This document shows positions 1-20,000 of a stretch of 59,885 nucleotides of DNA, piece by piece. Source of the stretch: Branchiostoma floridae (taxonomy: Eukaryota > Chordata > Leptocardii > Amphioxiformes > Branchiostomatidae); assembly GCF_000003815.2 (NCBI RefSeq), contig NC_049987.1:4008698-4068582 (forward strand), in the 5' to 3' direction. Made by a program: the position numbers and the translations under genes. Below the pieces are notes generated by a model. That model searched no databases. It was not told the DNA's origin and saw nothing but the letters and a program-made list of their open reading frames with translations. Position 1 is the stretch's first letter, and the number at the start of each line of letters is the position of its first letter.

Positions 1-144
1 GCCTCCATGAAAAGCAGTGCCAGTCACTGATGGAGCTAAACCTGGTTAAAGAAGACAGAAATAGATATTCCTGACTTGGCAATAGTCCCCAATTACTATT
101 CGGCCAGGCGGGAGTCTGGTAGACACTATCTGCGTGCTACGTAC

Positions 145-255
145 CATGTAGTCGGAGTTCCTGCGGTGGACCGAGGCGTGAGAGATGACGGGACATCCGG
201 TCATTTCCTCCTGACACTCTGGCTCCTCCGGTACGGCTGTCTCTACATCAGCCAT
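145..255 (-). CDS. Possible first coding exon of an unidentified gene
   Basis: An ATG on the minus strand at 255-253 opens 37 codons beginning MADVETAVPEEP and ending NSDYM, followed at 144 by a strong GTACGT splice donor that leaves the frame in phase 0. The peptide is acidic near its start and has no low-complexity bias, so it looks more like a real N-terminus than a chance frame. The rest of the gene would lie off the left edge, head-to-head with TFG. I do not recognise the family. It could also be a chance open frame; the donor and composition are the only support. Confidence 0.4.
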
Positions 256-3200
256 CGCACAACAGAGAACCATAAAGATATAACCTCAGAAGTGAGAACT
301 GTCCTCAAATACGTTTAACTCTCCAAAAAATGTAGTCCTTAGTTTTGAACTACATCGTGTGGTGAAATCTATATATTATAAAGGGGTTACGTCTTTTTGC
401 CATTATTGTGACGAAACAAACAACAGCAAACTGGCAACAATTCATTATTGAAAATAATAGACTTATTTAACTATGACGTAATTGGAACTCGCGCAGAGGA
501 TGCCGGGGTTGTCTTTTTTTTGACAATCAGTCATTTTTGTCTAAATTTTTATGTATTTATCTTATTCGAATATGCCCATTTTTTGCCGAATTATTTATGA
601 CATGAAAATGATAATTATTTCCCATAAAAATTAGAAGAGACAGAGAGGCCGAAAAAATAAAACTGAAGGGTTACCCTTTCACTCCAAAGGCGTCCGTATG
701 AGTTGCGTATTAACACTTTTTTGGCTTGGGAAAACTTTTTTTAATCCGACCCACTATTGTGCAGCCTGGTTTCGTATTTAAGGTGCAGCCACACGAGGAC
801 AATATCACATTTTACTTCCATACGCCGCCGTACGTACAATACGCACTTCATAGGTTTTGAGTTAGTTTTAGGTACGCAAACATACACACAGTACCACATT
901 GTAATGCGTATTAGTTACGCATTGTGCGTCAATAATGCGGACCCCATACGGACTTGATACGCACGCTCGTGTAAAGAACAACTTTGACCAAAGCCAAAAT
1001 AACGTCAATACGGACAACTCATATCATACGGACTTGAATATACGCACAAATGTGAACGGGGCCATATACTACTATTTCGCTTGGGAATAATTCTTGAATT
1101 GATAACTGAAATGAACTTCGAAGTAACATGTTACCCCCTCAACTATGTAAAACCTACCCTAATTTACCCTATCGAATGTACGATGTCGATGATCTCACCC
1201 TAGTGCTAACATTGTGCATCGTATCTGCTAGCTAGTGTAGCAAAGAAGAAATTCCCATCATCTATCCCAGACGTATTATGGACATCTGTCATAATAATCG
1301 TGAAATTTTAAAAATGCGAACCACCATGTCTTTCACGATTTTACATACAGTGTATTAAGACTGGGCTTTGCGAGGGATATCAGTCATATTATTTACTTGC
1401 TATGATGTGAGTATGGCCCATCAATTACTACAGTATATACAAGTAGTCCCTTGCGCTTGCACTTCTTTTATCGACTGCTAGGTGTCACCCCTGCACTAAT
1501 CAACCTAACGCGAGATTTCAGTGCCACGTTCACGAGATTTCTGGACCGGTGATGGCAAGAGGTGCGTTTCTGAATCTGAGGAAGTTCTTGCTCACAGCGT
1601 CTTAGGAAAAGGACCAAAAAGCCCAAGAAACACAATATAAGGTAAGGAAGTTCCTTAGATATTTTCCGAACTGACTGTGCAAAGTACAGCGCCAAAATCA
1701 CGTTGATTATGAGTCGTCGCAAAAATGCATGGGGTGGGAGGGGGGTACCGACAAAAAATTGTTGTCTTGTCATGTTCGACATTTCTTTGTGCTACACGAC
1801 GTCAATGTGTGTATCAAAGACATATCAGTCAAGACATTGGCAAGACATTGATAGAATACCGGTTCGGTCTTGAATGTATTGAGGAATTTATGCTCTAAAT
1901 GCTTAGGAAATCATAACCCGTTCATAAATTATCAGAGAAACGGTGATTTTTTTTGTCAAACGTTGTGCGGAACATTTATGCTTCCTTGTCTTGTCTTTCT
2001 GGTGCATTTCTTATATCAGATGATATTATAAGACTTTGAGTAATTGTTTTATCGTGCAAATGTTGTATAGGCAAAGATTGTACGATTTCTGGATTCACCC
2101 CTCCCCCTTCAGTGCCCCCCTTCCTTTTAATCGTGTCCAACGCGGCGTTTTGGCCAACTTCCGGGTTAGAAAACAATTGGTAGAATCTATAGAACAGATG
2201 TTGTAACTTTAACACTAATATAAGGGTAGGGGTCGCCAAATGAGTTTTTCATTGCAATACTTGGTTGCTATATACAAAAAACAATTTATTATTAAAGAAC
2301 AATCGCTTCAAAACAGTTTTACGTGCACTAGGGAAAAGTGGGCCACGCCTCCCAATACCATACCTTAGACACAGTGAATAACAATTGCCCCTATGGCCCC
2401 TAAAAATGTTTGGCATTGCACCCTCCCCCCACCCCCGAATCAAGCTAAAACCCTAAAAAATAAAAGCCTTGTTCGTATTTTTGCAAATAGAAATTTCATT
2501 AATCCAAACCTAGCTAGTCTAAAATTTATGCTTGAAAATGCAGGAAATGACATTTCAGTTTTTCACAATTTTCAGAGGGTCCAGATTTCAAAATTTCTAC
2601 AGACCTCCCATGCAGTGGCTTGCAGTAATGGCACTGGTGTTGACAACTTTGATGTTGGGGTTATGGGTCATTGCCCTCAAAAGTCATATTTATTTCTAAT
2701 AGAAATGTCATCAGATTTAGCTTAGTCTGACAGTAAAGTTTGTCTCTCAAAATAGAGGAAATGGTATTTCAGAGGGTCCAAATTTCAAAATTTCCCCAGT
2801 CCTACTAGTACCTTGAAATGAAATAGTGAAAATAGGATGGGGACGCCCCTCCCTCAATAACTTCACTTAAAACCAGATGTTTTTTAATAGAAACGCCATC
2901 AAACTTTGCTTAGTCTGTCATATAGTGTCAGCAAAATTTCTATTACAGTCATTTACACCCCACCCAGATAACTCTGTCAGGGGAAAAGCTGGGGGAGTTG
3001 AGGTCCTGGGCTAAGGCAGGCAAGCCTCTAGCCTGGTATAGGAAGACCCAACTAACTTGCCCCTCAAAATGCAGGAAAAAGCATTTTAGAATGTCAAGGT
3101 TTCAAAACTTTGCTGGGGGAGCATACCCCTGGGCCTCCCTTGGATTGCCTTTAAGTTTAATTTGCCACTCCACGTGCTGAATAGTAGGTCAGCAATAGTC

Positions 3201-3270
3201 CCCCAACCCCATGAAGAATTTTGCTGCTGCCACCTCTGTGTGACTATCTTTACTTTCTACCTTCCCACAG
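256..3270. other. Intergenic region between the left-edge exon and TFG
   Basis: No convincing coding exon was seen. Between about 684 and 1068 the words CATACGGAC and TACGCA recur in both orientations, which looks like a decayed foldback element. 2393-3150 is a diverged repeat listed separately. The 5' untranslated exon(s) and promoter of TFG must lie here but I cannot place them; a good acceptor ending at 3270 shows that at least one untranslated exon is upstream. Confidence 0.5.
2393..3150. repeat. Diverged repeat with recurring GAAATG...TTTCAGAGGGTCC motif
   Basis: A motif of the form GGAAATGnnATTTCAG, then AGGGTCC, then a TTTCAAAATTT tract recurs near 2547, 2758 and 3074, and the last copy ends in a GGGGGAGCATACCCCTGGG palindrome. 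The same motif, in the other orientation, occurs inside the element that splits the P450 exon (near 55930-56030). This points to an old transposon-derived sequence, not to coding sequence. Confidence 0.5.
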
Positions 3271-3289
3271 TTCCATCCCAGGTGTGTGA

Positions 3290-10714
<7,425 letters not shown>

Positions 10715-11936
10715 TACTTCTCACACAGGGTAGTGTGTATATAATGTATTTGCATATAGACCAAGACATCGTACTAGAAATGCCTGCCCAAGCAAAAACA
10801 ATTATTCTGGAACAACTTTTAGTCCAATTTTGAAATTATAACCAGCTCTTTACTGTAGGGTTAATTGAAGAAAATTGCTCAGTCGAAGCAAAGTTGATTC
10901 TTGTTTCATTGTATGTTGACTTTTGATGTACGGTATGTGCATTCAAAGGGTTTCATGGGCACACACAAGTACGAATATGTGTAATGTGATATAAATGAAA
11001 CATTGAAATACTTGAGGAACCTTTTGAAATGTGTTAAAATATGTACTCTTAGTATCTTTGGGGGGGAGGGGGGTGAACACAGCAGTTTGAAATGTATGGC
11101 TGCTGTGCCGCAGTTCTTACATTTTATTATATGTTGCTTCATGCCATGGTTACACTTAGAGAATCGTGCCAGTTGAAGACATGTCAGATCCATGAGTTGG
11201 ACAGATTTTACAGAACTTGTTCAAGTTTTACAGCATACATAGAAAATCATACAGTATCCTCGTACACTCCACTACTAAGAAATACTCAAGTTTAACGGAA
11301 TTCAAACAATCAAACATTTATGAAATTCACATGATCCACCCCATGGATTTTATTGAGTACATACTATACTTACTTTGTAAGGATCCTATATATTTATGTG
11401 TTCTATAAAACTCATGAATTCCGTGATTTTTGTTTCTTTGCAGTGAATCATATGAATTCCGAAAAATTTGTATTTTTCTTGTATTATACCAATTCTGTAA
11501 AAATTATATGTAAGCCGTAAATCTTACACACAAGTCTGCAAAATTTGTATAAACACTTCTACTGTGTTATATTTACTGAATCTCTGACAATACCATGTTA
11601 TAAAGCCACAGTAACTGTATCTCTGCTAGAGTCTAAAATACTTTCTACAGTTGGAAAAGGGTGCACTAGGACTAAAATGACATTGCTGAAAACACAAAAA
11701 ATGATGTAGTGTAATGGTAAAGAATAGGTGATTGGCATAACATGATTATGCCGTAACTGCTGTTTTGGGTACTTGCTATATTCTTGGGTTCGAAGAAATG
11801 GCACATATTATGTAATATGAGGGGTGGAATGCATTGTGTTGTAAGTCAGTTAAATACTGACTGCAACAACTTTTTACATGAACCAATGAATGACTTGTGT
11901 TATCCACGTGGAGTTATGGCTAGTAAGCCTGAATAT

Positions 11937-11942
11937 AATAAA
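11937..11942 (+). terminator. Candidate polyadenylation signal for TFG
   Basis: A canonical AATAAA about 1.2 kb after the TFG stop codon. Other AATAAA words occur further on (near 12978), so which site is used cannot be told from sequence alone. Confidence 0.35.
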
Positions 11943-12267
11943 CTTTTGTCTATGTCAAAGAGGGTATTTTTGTCCATCAGATTCAAATTGACTCTGCAGT
12001 TTTCTCACAACCTGAAAGGTGGCATTGTTGTACTGCATTCACCTCCCCCATTCCTATACTACAGGTAGTACTCAGTATGGGATCACCAGCATACTAGACT
12101 ATGATTTAAGAAAAGTTATATTTCCTCTAGTCTGGTGTCCTAACATATTATAAACTGCCAAATCTTTTTGTCTGCACAAATGTGTGAAGAAGACAAACTA
12201 CAACTTTTCTTCCCCTTTCAAACGATCAGTTGTGATCTGTTTTTTTGTCGAAGTAGGAAAATCGATC

Positions 12268-12538
12268 GGTCCCGCCGCCACCCCCCAGCAACAACAGGGC
12301 TACCCCCCTGCTTCTATGCCATCCACACAGCAGTCGTACCAGGGGCAGGGGCCGCAGGGCCAGGCAGCCCCCTATGGAGTCACCGCCCCCATGGGGGGGC
12401 CCACCCCCCTCCAAGCCCGGACAGGCTAACCCGTACGCGAGGGGTTACGGTGGTGCCACTATACCAACATCCCGGCCAGGGCTACCAGTAATACTTCTCA
12501 CACAGGGTAGTGTGTATATAATGTATTTGCATATAGAC
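12268..12538 (+). pseudogene. Partial frameshifted copy of the last TFG exon
   Basis: This stretch repeats 10487-10761 almost base for base: the last ~75 codons of TFG, the stop codon and about 47 bp of 3' untranslated sequence. Relative to the parent it has one extra C in the GGGGGGGCCCACCCCCC run and a 5-bp deletion before the ATACCAAC word, so the TFG frame is broken. There is no poly(A) tract and no upstream exon, so it is a local duplication rather than a processed pseudogene. An assembly artefact from a second haplotype is also possible. Confidence 0.85.
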
Positions 12539-12539
12539 T

Positions 12540-14091
12540 TTCGAACCCAAGAGTACATCAAGATTGATGGATGATTTTGGTTGTCATCAATACTACACAA
12601 GGTAAGAGTTTCTCAAGAAACTGAAGAGAATTTAGAAACAGTCAACTAATGTTTTAGCATCAGCCTTGTCTTGACTTCATCTTCTACTGAAATAGAGATT
12701 TTTCATATTAACTCAGAGTTTTGGTTACTGCCTTATCCAGTCACTAACGAAACACAGTGTATGCTGTCTGAAATGTATGACAATTTCTGACTTTTAGCCA
12801 TTTGCTTATTAATAAGTAACTGTTACCTTACATATCTTCATACCTGGATGTCTAACTTTCATCAACACTAGCTATAATACTCAGCGTAACTTTGTTTCTT
12901 GTGTAAATGTAACTTGTTAAAAGCTCTCACTGGTAAAACCAACAGTAAACAGCATGTACAGCATGGTTTGAGCAAAATAAATGCTTTTATTTGCTTTCAG
13001 CATACACATCAGGATACATCAGTAACCATGCTTATATTTGATTTCCAGTACAGTTGTGAAAAATGCATTTGTGCTCAGATTTCCACACAGTGCATGAACC
13101 CTTCTTTCTCAAAACATTTCTGTGGTAGGTTGTTATTAGAGGTGTACGTTTTGTGTACCAGCAATGTTTCTCACATAGTGCCCATGATTTTTAATATACA
13201 CATGATCTTATAAACTAGTAGCTCAAATGCTTTGTCATGAAAATTATACATTCTCAGTAACTTAAAAACTTTGGTAGTAGAGGATCCTCCATCTTGAATG
13301 ATTGTATATAATATACAAATGTAATACTGAAAAGCACACACAAAAACAATAGACCTTTCACATAAATGTAAACTCTAAGCTACTGCATATAACAAATGTG
13401 AAAGTAATTGTCACAACAATAGTGTCAATATACACAAACATATCAAAACTGTACAGACCATATAGCAGCTTTAATGCATTTAAAATGGATTATAAAATGT
13501 CCTGTCGAATTATACCAGTACCAAAAATAGTGTCGAAATGTGTGGCTTGCTTTATAGTTGGACTTTGAAAAGGGTGTTTTATGCCATATTTTACACCAGT
13601 AGATATAAAGTGTACAAAAACATTCAGTTAAGTCTTGTACTTTTGCTTTGGAAGAAAGCTCGATCTAACACAATAATCTGTATCTTAAGTACATGTGTAT
13701 GGGCCTGTTTCGCAAAACATGCTACATTACACAATGGCCCTTTACGAACTCGTCTCTTAAGTTGATGTACTGTGAAATTTTATAAAAAAAGAGACGTGAA
13801 GACAGATCGGTAGGAAGAGGATTTTAAAAAGGTTGTAGATATCCCTTGCAAGTCCAAAGTCACACGTTAACAGCGCGGTCATATCTATTGTACAGTCATC
13901 ATACGATCACAATCTGAGGGTATTCCTGTGCAAAATTTACCTAATGTCTTGTTATGGAAAGGATTCTTGTTGCCAGTTGGTTCTGTCAACGCTCGTTTGA
14001 AAATTTCCAAAATCGTATGATGGCCTACAAAGAATATGACCACGCCGAAAGACTGTCCAATAATTGTTCACTGTAAAGATGGAGGAAGTTT
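12540..14091. other. Intergenic/3' flank between TFG copy and CCDC81 stop
   Basis: AT-rich sequence with no supported coding exon. It should contain the 3' untranslated region of CCDC81 (minus strand). A minus-strand AATAAA (TTTATT on the plus strand) lies at about 12987-12992, but the distance of 1.1 kb makes the assignment weak. Confidence 0.4.
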
Positions 14092-17000
14092 CTACACCAT
14101 AAGCCTGGAGCCGGGGATGTAGCGCGACTCGCTCCACACGTTGGACTCCCCACAGTTGGCCGGCCTCCTCTGACACTGCTTACAGCGCCGGTAGTGCTCC
14201 GTCTGGTCCAGGAGCATCTCCCCGGGCGCCATGCGATGGAGAAGCTCATCTTGGTCGCGTTCCCTCTTGGTGTCCACGGCGCCGCGCCACGTGTCCTCCA
14301 GAGACTTGCGCATGCTGTACATGGTGGCGTAACGGTTGGCACGGTCCTGCAGAAGGCTGCACACAACGAGATACAGTTAGTAACATGCAATTCAATTTTT
14401 CTAAGCAGGCTATTAGCTAGCAAGGTGACTGGGTGTTGTGGACAACACTAAAGACTACACTCCCTTCACCCTGGTGTACCTTATCCCAAAGATTTTAGCA
14501 TTCAGCACCAGGGACAGTGTTGTTAGTACAGAAAGCATTCAGGGACAGGGACAGTGTTGTTAGTGCAGAAAGCATTCAGGGACAGGGCCAGTGTTGTTAG
14601 TACAGAAAGCATTCAGGGACAGGGACAGTGTTGTTAGTACAGAAAGCATTCAGGGACAGGGACAGTGTTGTTAGTACAGAAAGCATTCAGGGACAGGGAC
14701 AGTGTTGTTAGTACAGAAAGCATTCAGGGACAGGGACAGTGTTGTTAGTACAGAAAGCATTCAGGGACAGGGACAGTGTTGTTAGTACAGAAAGCATTCA
14801 GGGACAGGGACAGTGTGTAGACAGAAAGCATTCAGCACCAGGGACAGTGTTGTTAGTGCAGAAAGCATTCAGCACCAGGGACAGTGTTGTTAGTGCAGAA
14901 AGCATTCAGGACCAGTAACAGGGACATTGTTGTTAGTGGAGAAAGCATTCAGGGACAGGGACAGTGTTGTTAGTACAGAAAGCATTCAGGGACAGGGACA
15001 GTGTTGTTAGTACAGAAAGCATTCAGGGACAGGGACAGTGTTGTTAGTGCAGAAAGCATTCAGGGACAGGGACAGTGTTGTTAGTACAGAAAGCATTCAG
15101 GGACAGGGACAGTGTTGTTAGTACAGAAAGCATTCAGGGACAGGGACAGTGTTGTTAGTACAGAAAGCATTCAGGGACAGGGACAGTGTTGTTAGTACAG
15201 AAAGCATTCAGGGACAGGGACAGTGTTGTTAGTGCAGAAAGCATTCAGGGACAGGGACAGTGTTGTTAGTACAGAAAGCATTCAGGGACAGGGACAGTGT
15301 TGTTAGTACAGAAAGCATTCAGGGACAGGGACAGTGTTGTTAGTACAGAAAGCATTCAGGGACAGGGACAGTGTTGTTAGTACAGAAAGCATTCAGGGAC
15401 AGGGACAGTGTTGTTAGTACAGAAAGCATTCAGGGACAGGGACAGTGTTGTTAGTACAGAAAGCATTCAGGGACAGGGACAGTGTTGTTAGTACAGAAAG
15501 CATTCAGGGACAGGGACAGTGTTGTTAGTACAGAAAGCTTACACGGTCAGGGACAGTGTTGTTAGTACAGAAAGCATTCAGGGACAGGGACAGTGTTATT
15601 AGTACAGAAAGCATTCAGGGTCAGGGACAGTGTTGTTAGTACAGAAAGCATTCAGGGACAGGGACAGTGTTGTTAGTACAGAAAGCATTCAGGGACAGGG
15701 ACAGTGTTGTTAGTACAGAAAGCATTCAGGGACAGGGACAGTGTTGTTAGTACTGAAAGCATTCAGGGACAGGGACAGTGTTGTTAGTACAGAAAGCATT
15801 CAGGGACAGGGACAGTGTTGTTAGTACAGAAAGCATTCAGGGACAGGGACAGTGTTGTTAGTACTGAAAGCATTCAGGGACAGGGACAGTGTTGTTAGTG
15901 CAGAAAGCATTCAGGGACAGGGACAGTGTTGTTAGTACAGAAAGCATTCAGGGACAGGGACAGTGTTGTTAGTGCAGAAAGCATTCAGGGACAGGGACAG
16001 TGTTGTTAGTGCAGAAAGCATTCAGCTTCAGGGACAGTGTTGTTAGTGCAGAAAGCATTCAGCTTCAGGGACAGTGTTGTTAGTGCAGAAAGCATTCAGC
16101 TTCAGGGACAGGGACATTGTTGTTAGTGCAGAAAGCATTCAGGGACAGGGACAGTGTTGTTAGTACAGAAAGCATTCAGGGACAGGGACAGTGTTGTTAG
16201 TACAGAAAGCATTCAGGGACAGGGACAGTGTTGTTAGTACAGAAAGCATTCAGGGACAGGGACAGTGTTGTTAGTACAGAAAGCATTCAGGGACAGGGAC
16301 AGTGTTGTTAGTACAGAAAGCATTCAGGGACAGGGACAGTGTTGTTAGTACAGAAAGCATTCAGGGACAGGGACAGTGTTGTTAGTGCAGAAAGCATTCA
16401 GGGACAGGGACAGTGTTGTTAGTACAGAAAGCATTCAGGGACAGGGACAGTGTTGTTAGTACAGAAAGCATTCAGGGACAGGGACAGTGTTGTTAGTACA
16501 GAAAGCATTCAGGGACAGGGACAGTGTTGTTAGTGCAGAAAGCATTCAGCACCAGGGACAGTGTTGTTAGTACAGAAAGCATTCAGCACCAGGGACAGTG
16601 TTGTTAGTACAGAAAGCATTCAGGGACAGGGACAGTGTTGTTAGTGCAGAAAGCATTCAGGGACAGGGACAGTGTTGTTAGTACAGAAAGCATTCAGGGA
16701 CAGGGACAGTGTTGTTAGTACAGAAAGCATTCAGGGACAGGGACAGTGTTGTTAGTACAGAAAGCATTCAGGGACAGGGACAGTGTTGTTAGTACAGAAA
16801 GCATTCAGGGACAGGGACAGTGTTGTTAGTGCAGAAAGCATTCAGGGACAGGGACAGTGTTGTTAGTACAGAAAGCATTCAGGGACAGGGACAGTGTTGT
16901 TAGTGCAGAAAGCATTCAGGGACAGGGACAGTGTTGTTAGTGCAGAAAGCATTCAGCACCAGGGACAGTGTTGTTAGTGCAGAAAGCATTCAGCACCAGG

Positions 17001-20000
17001 GACAGTGTTGTTAGTGCAGAAAGCATTCAGCACCAGGGACAGGGACATTGTTGTTAGTGCAGAAAGCATTCAGGGACAGGGACAGTGTTGTTAGTGCAGA
17101 AAGCATTCAGCACCAGGGACAGTGTTGTTAGTGCAGAAAGCATTCAGCACCAGGGACAGTGTTGTTAGTGCAGAAAGCATTCAGCACCAGGGACAGGGAC
17201 ATTGTTGTTAGTGTGGAATGTCTATATAATCAGTTAGTACTGTAACACTGTTTTTAGTCTTCAGCACAATGTACACTTTTGTGTGCTGTTTTAGAGGCTT
17301 TTAGGCACTGCAAAGTTTAGAATCGGTAGGTAGGGATTTTCTGGCTTTTGCTTTTCTTCTTTTTGTCAGAAGTGATTCAACAAATACAATGTAAAACTAA
17401 CAGGACATTGGTCTTTTCAACATTATATTCTGAATATACAGATATGCTACAGGCAAAATTTTCTATTTCAACAGAAATGAGAGCATTGGAAAATGATTCA
17501 ACAACATTTTCATCACTCTGACTGTCTCAGATTAAAAATCTTATGTTGCTTGCCAGCACTGGCAGTTTACCAAAAAAAGGTTGGCAGATCTTTGCTAGGA
17601 TCAGTCAGATACTGTAAACAAAACATTTTTTCTAGACCCTAGCATAAATCAAAAGTCATTAGCATGAATCCAGTGAAGTTCTACATACTCTTGTCGAGTC
17701 CTGGCCAACATGTCGCCCTCCTCTTTCTGTTCAGTCAGATGTTTCAGGATGGCCTCTCTCTTCCGCTGCGCCACGGCGTCCAGCTGTTCCTTGTACAGGT
17801 TCTGGGCACGGCGGCGCTGCTCCGCTAGCTTCTCATTGGTCATGTCGTTCAGACCAAATATGGGCTTCTTGGAGTCTGACACTGCCTTGGGGAGGGGGAG
17901 GGGCTTGAAACGCACCTGAAGAAAAGTACACACATGTATTAAAGGATAAGCTTAGCTCGACATGACTTGTACAATAACAAACGAGCATTACAAGTACACT
18001 ATAAGTTTCTCCTGTCAACAGCATGTACAATTATTATGTAGCTTTAAACTTAGAGATTAAAAGTCATGTGGTAAAGATTATAATAGAATTGAATGGGGCA
18101 AGCCAATGTGAACTTCCTTACACTATTTCATCAGGTTGATAATTATTAAGTCGCTGGATAACAAAGTTCTTTGTACACAAACTTTGTACACAAACATATG
18201 TTTTAATCAAGACCGACATTTTGTTGACAATCTATCACCTCAGGGCAATTCTGGTTCTGTTATACACTAGAAGTAGGTGTCACTGGTAACATATGCGGCC
18301 CCAAACATAAAGTATCTATACGAAAAATGCATTATGAACACGAACCTGTCTACTATGAAGTTGAAGTTGTCAAGCTAAATTAGAATGTCCCCTGGCTAGT
18401 ATTCTTATTTACTGTGGAATATATTTACTTCTTTGACACTGACTGAGCTACACTGATCATCTCTGGCAATCCTACCCTTTTGACCAGCTTGTCCTCCTCA
18501 TCTTCCTTCTTATCTTTCACCTCACTAGTCTGCTCATCTTCACAATCCTGACTATCTTCTTCCTTGTCTTCCTGATCCTCCCTATCTATCTGACTACTGT
18601 CTGTTCTATCCGTGCCTGGGAACACCAGCGGTTCCAGGAAGTGTGGCCGCCTGAAGCTAACATTCCTGATGGGGATCTCTGGCACCAGGGACGCCATGTC
18701 CCGTATCTGAAGGACAGATGGACAGCCCTATTTTTCCAGATACCCTAACAGTCTTCTATACTGCGAAGTAGGTACGTATGGACAGCCCTATTTTTCCAGA
18801 TACCCTAACAGTCTTCTATACTGCGAAGTAGGTATGTATGGACAGTCCAATTTTTCCAGATACCCTAACAGTCTTCTATACTGCGAAGTAGGTACGTATG
18901 GACAGCCCTATTTTTCCAGATACCCTAACAGTCTTCTATACTGCTAAGTAGCTACGTATAGACAGCCCTATTTTTTCCAAATACCCTAACAGTCTTCTAT
19001 ACTGCAAAGTAGGTACGTATGGACAGCCCTATCTTTTCCAAATACCCTAACAGTCTTCTATACTGCGAAGTAGGTACGTATGGACAGCCCTATCTTTTCC
19101 AAATACCCTAACATTCTCTTACTGCATCACTACATGTAGTATGAAAGTTTTTTCAAAGGCTGCATGAGAACAACTTAAACTTCTAGATTTTTAAATTAAG
19201 ACAAGAAAGTTAAACCAAATTTTAGGATCAACATGAATACAGAGTCTAAGGGATAAGGTATACACTGCCAGATTCAAGAAACAAAATTGAGGTAGTTGAG
19301 GATTGTACCTGAGTATCGAGAGCTTCCATGTACTTCTTGGTCTGGTCAGACTTTTCCTTCATTTGTAGGTATCGCTGCCTGGCCAAACTGTGGAATAGAT
19401 GAACACAATCAATTATCAATTCATGTACTCTTCTGCAGCACTGCCACATGTCCATGGAGACATACATTGTATCATCGCTACCTTAAGCTAAGGGCACAAC
19501 CCAAAGTACATGCAAATACGTGCTGTCTACGTGCCAAAACGTGGGCAATCTTCTGGGATTCGTAAGTGGTAAGTACCAGCTCCGTACGAACTCGTGGGGA
19601 ATCCGACAGATTTAGGAGCACGCAGACACGCCGTGCAGGCAAAACTTTGTCTGCCATCGGGCTGCGGATTCGTCCCCCGTACATGCCAGTACGGGCGATG
19701 CGCCTGCCCTATACAGCCTTAACGTTTTTAGAAATACATGGTGGAGGTGGCCTAAAAAAAAACGTACTGACAAATTGCACGTACGGCAGGTTGTTCCCTT
19801 AGTTAGCTTAAGATATTGAAAATGTCTTCTTTTATCATAATTGCAGAAATTAATTCATTTTGTTTATCTACCTGCACTTTGAATATTAAGAAACATAAAT
19901 CACAAAAGAAATTTCATTCCTGGACCAGTAGTTCTAGCTGAACGTCTTCTACTTACTCCTCAGCCAGCTGTGCCTGCTCTAGTTTCTCTATGAAGGACTG

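Noticed and set aside
1468-1782. 104-codon minus-strand hydrophobic frame
   Set aside because: No start context, splice signal or recognisable family; composition is typical of AT-rich intergenic DNA.
12168-12491. Open frame through the TFG exon copy as a new gene
   Set aside because: The frame differs from TFG because of indels, and its first part is non-coding intergenic sequence; a duplicated fragment explains it.
14498-17213. Regular ~37-bp direct repeats resembling a CRISPR array
   Set aside because: Units are contiguous with no unique spacers, and the locus is a eukaryotic intron; it is a minisatellite.
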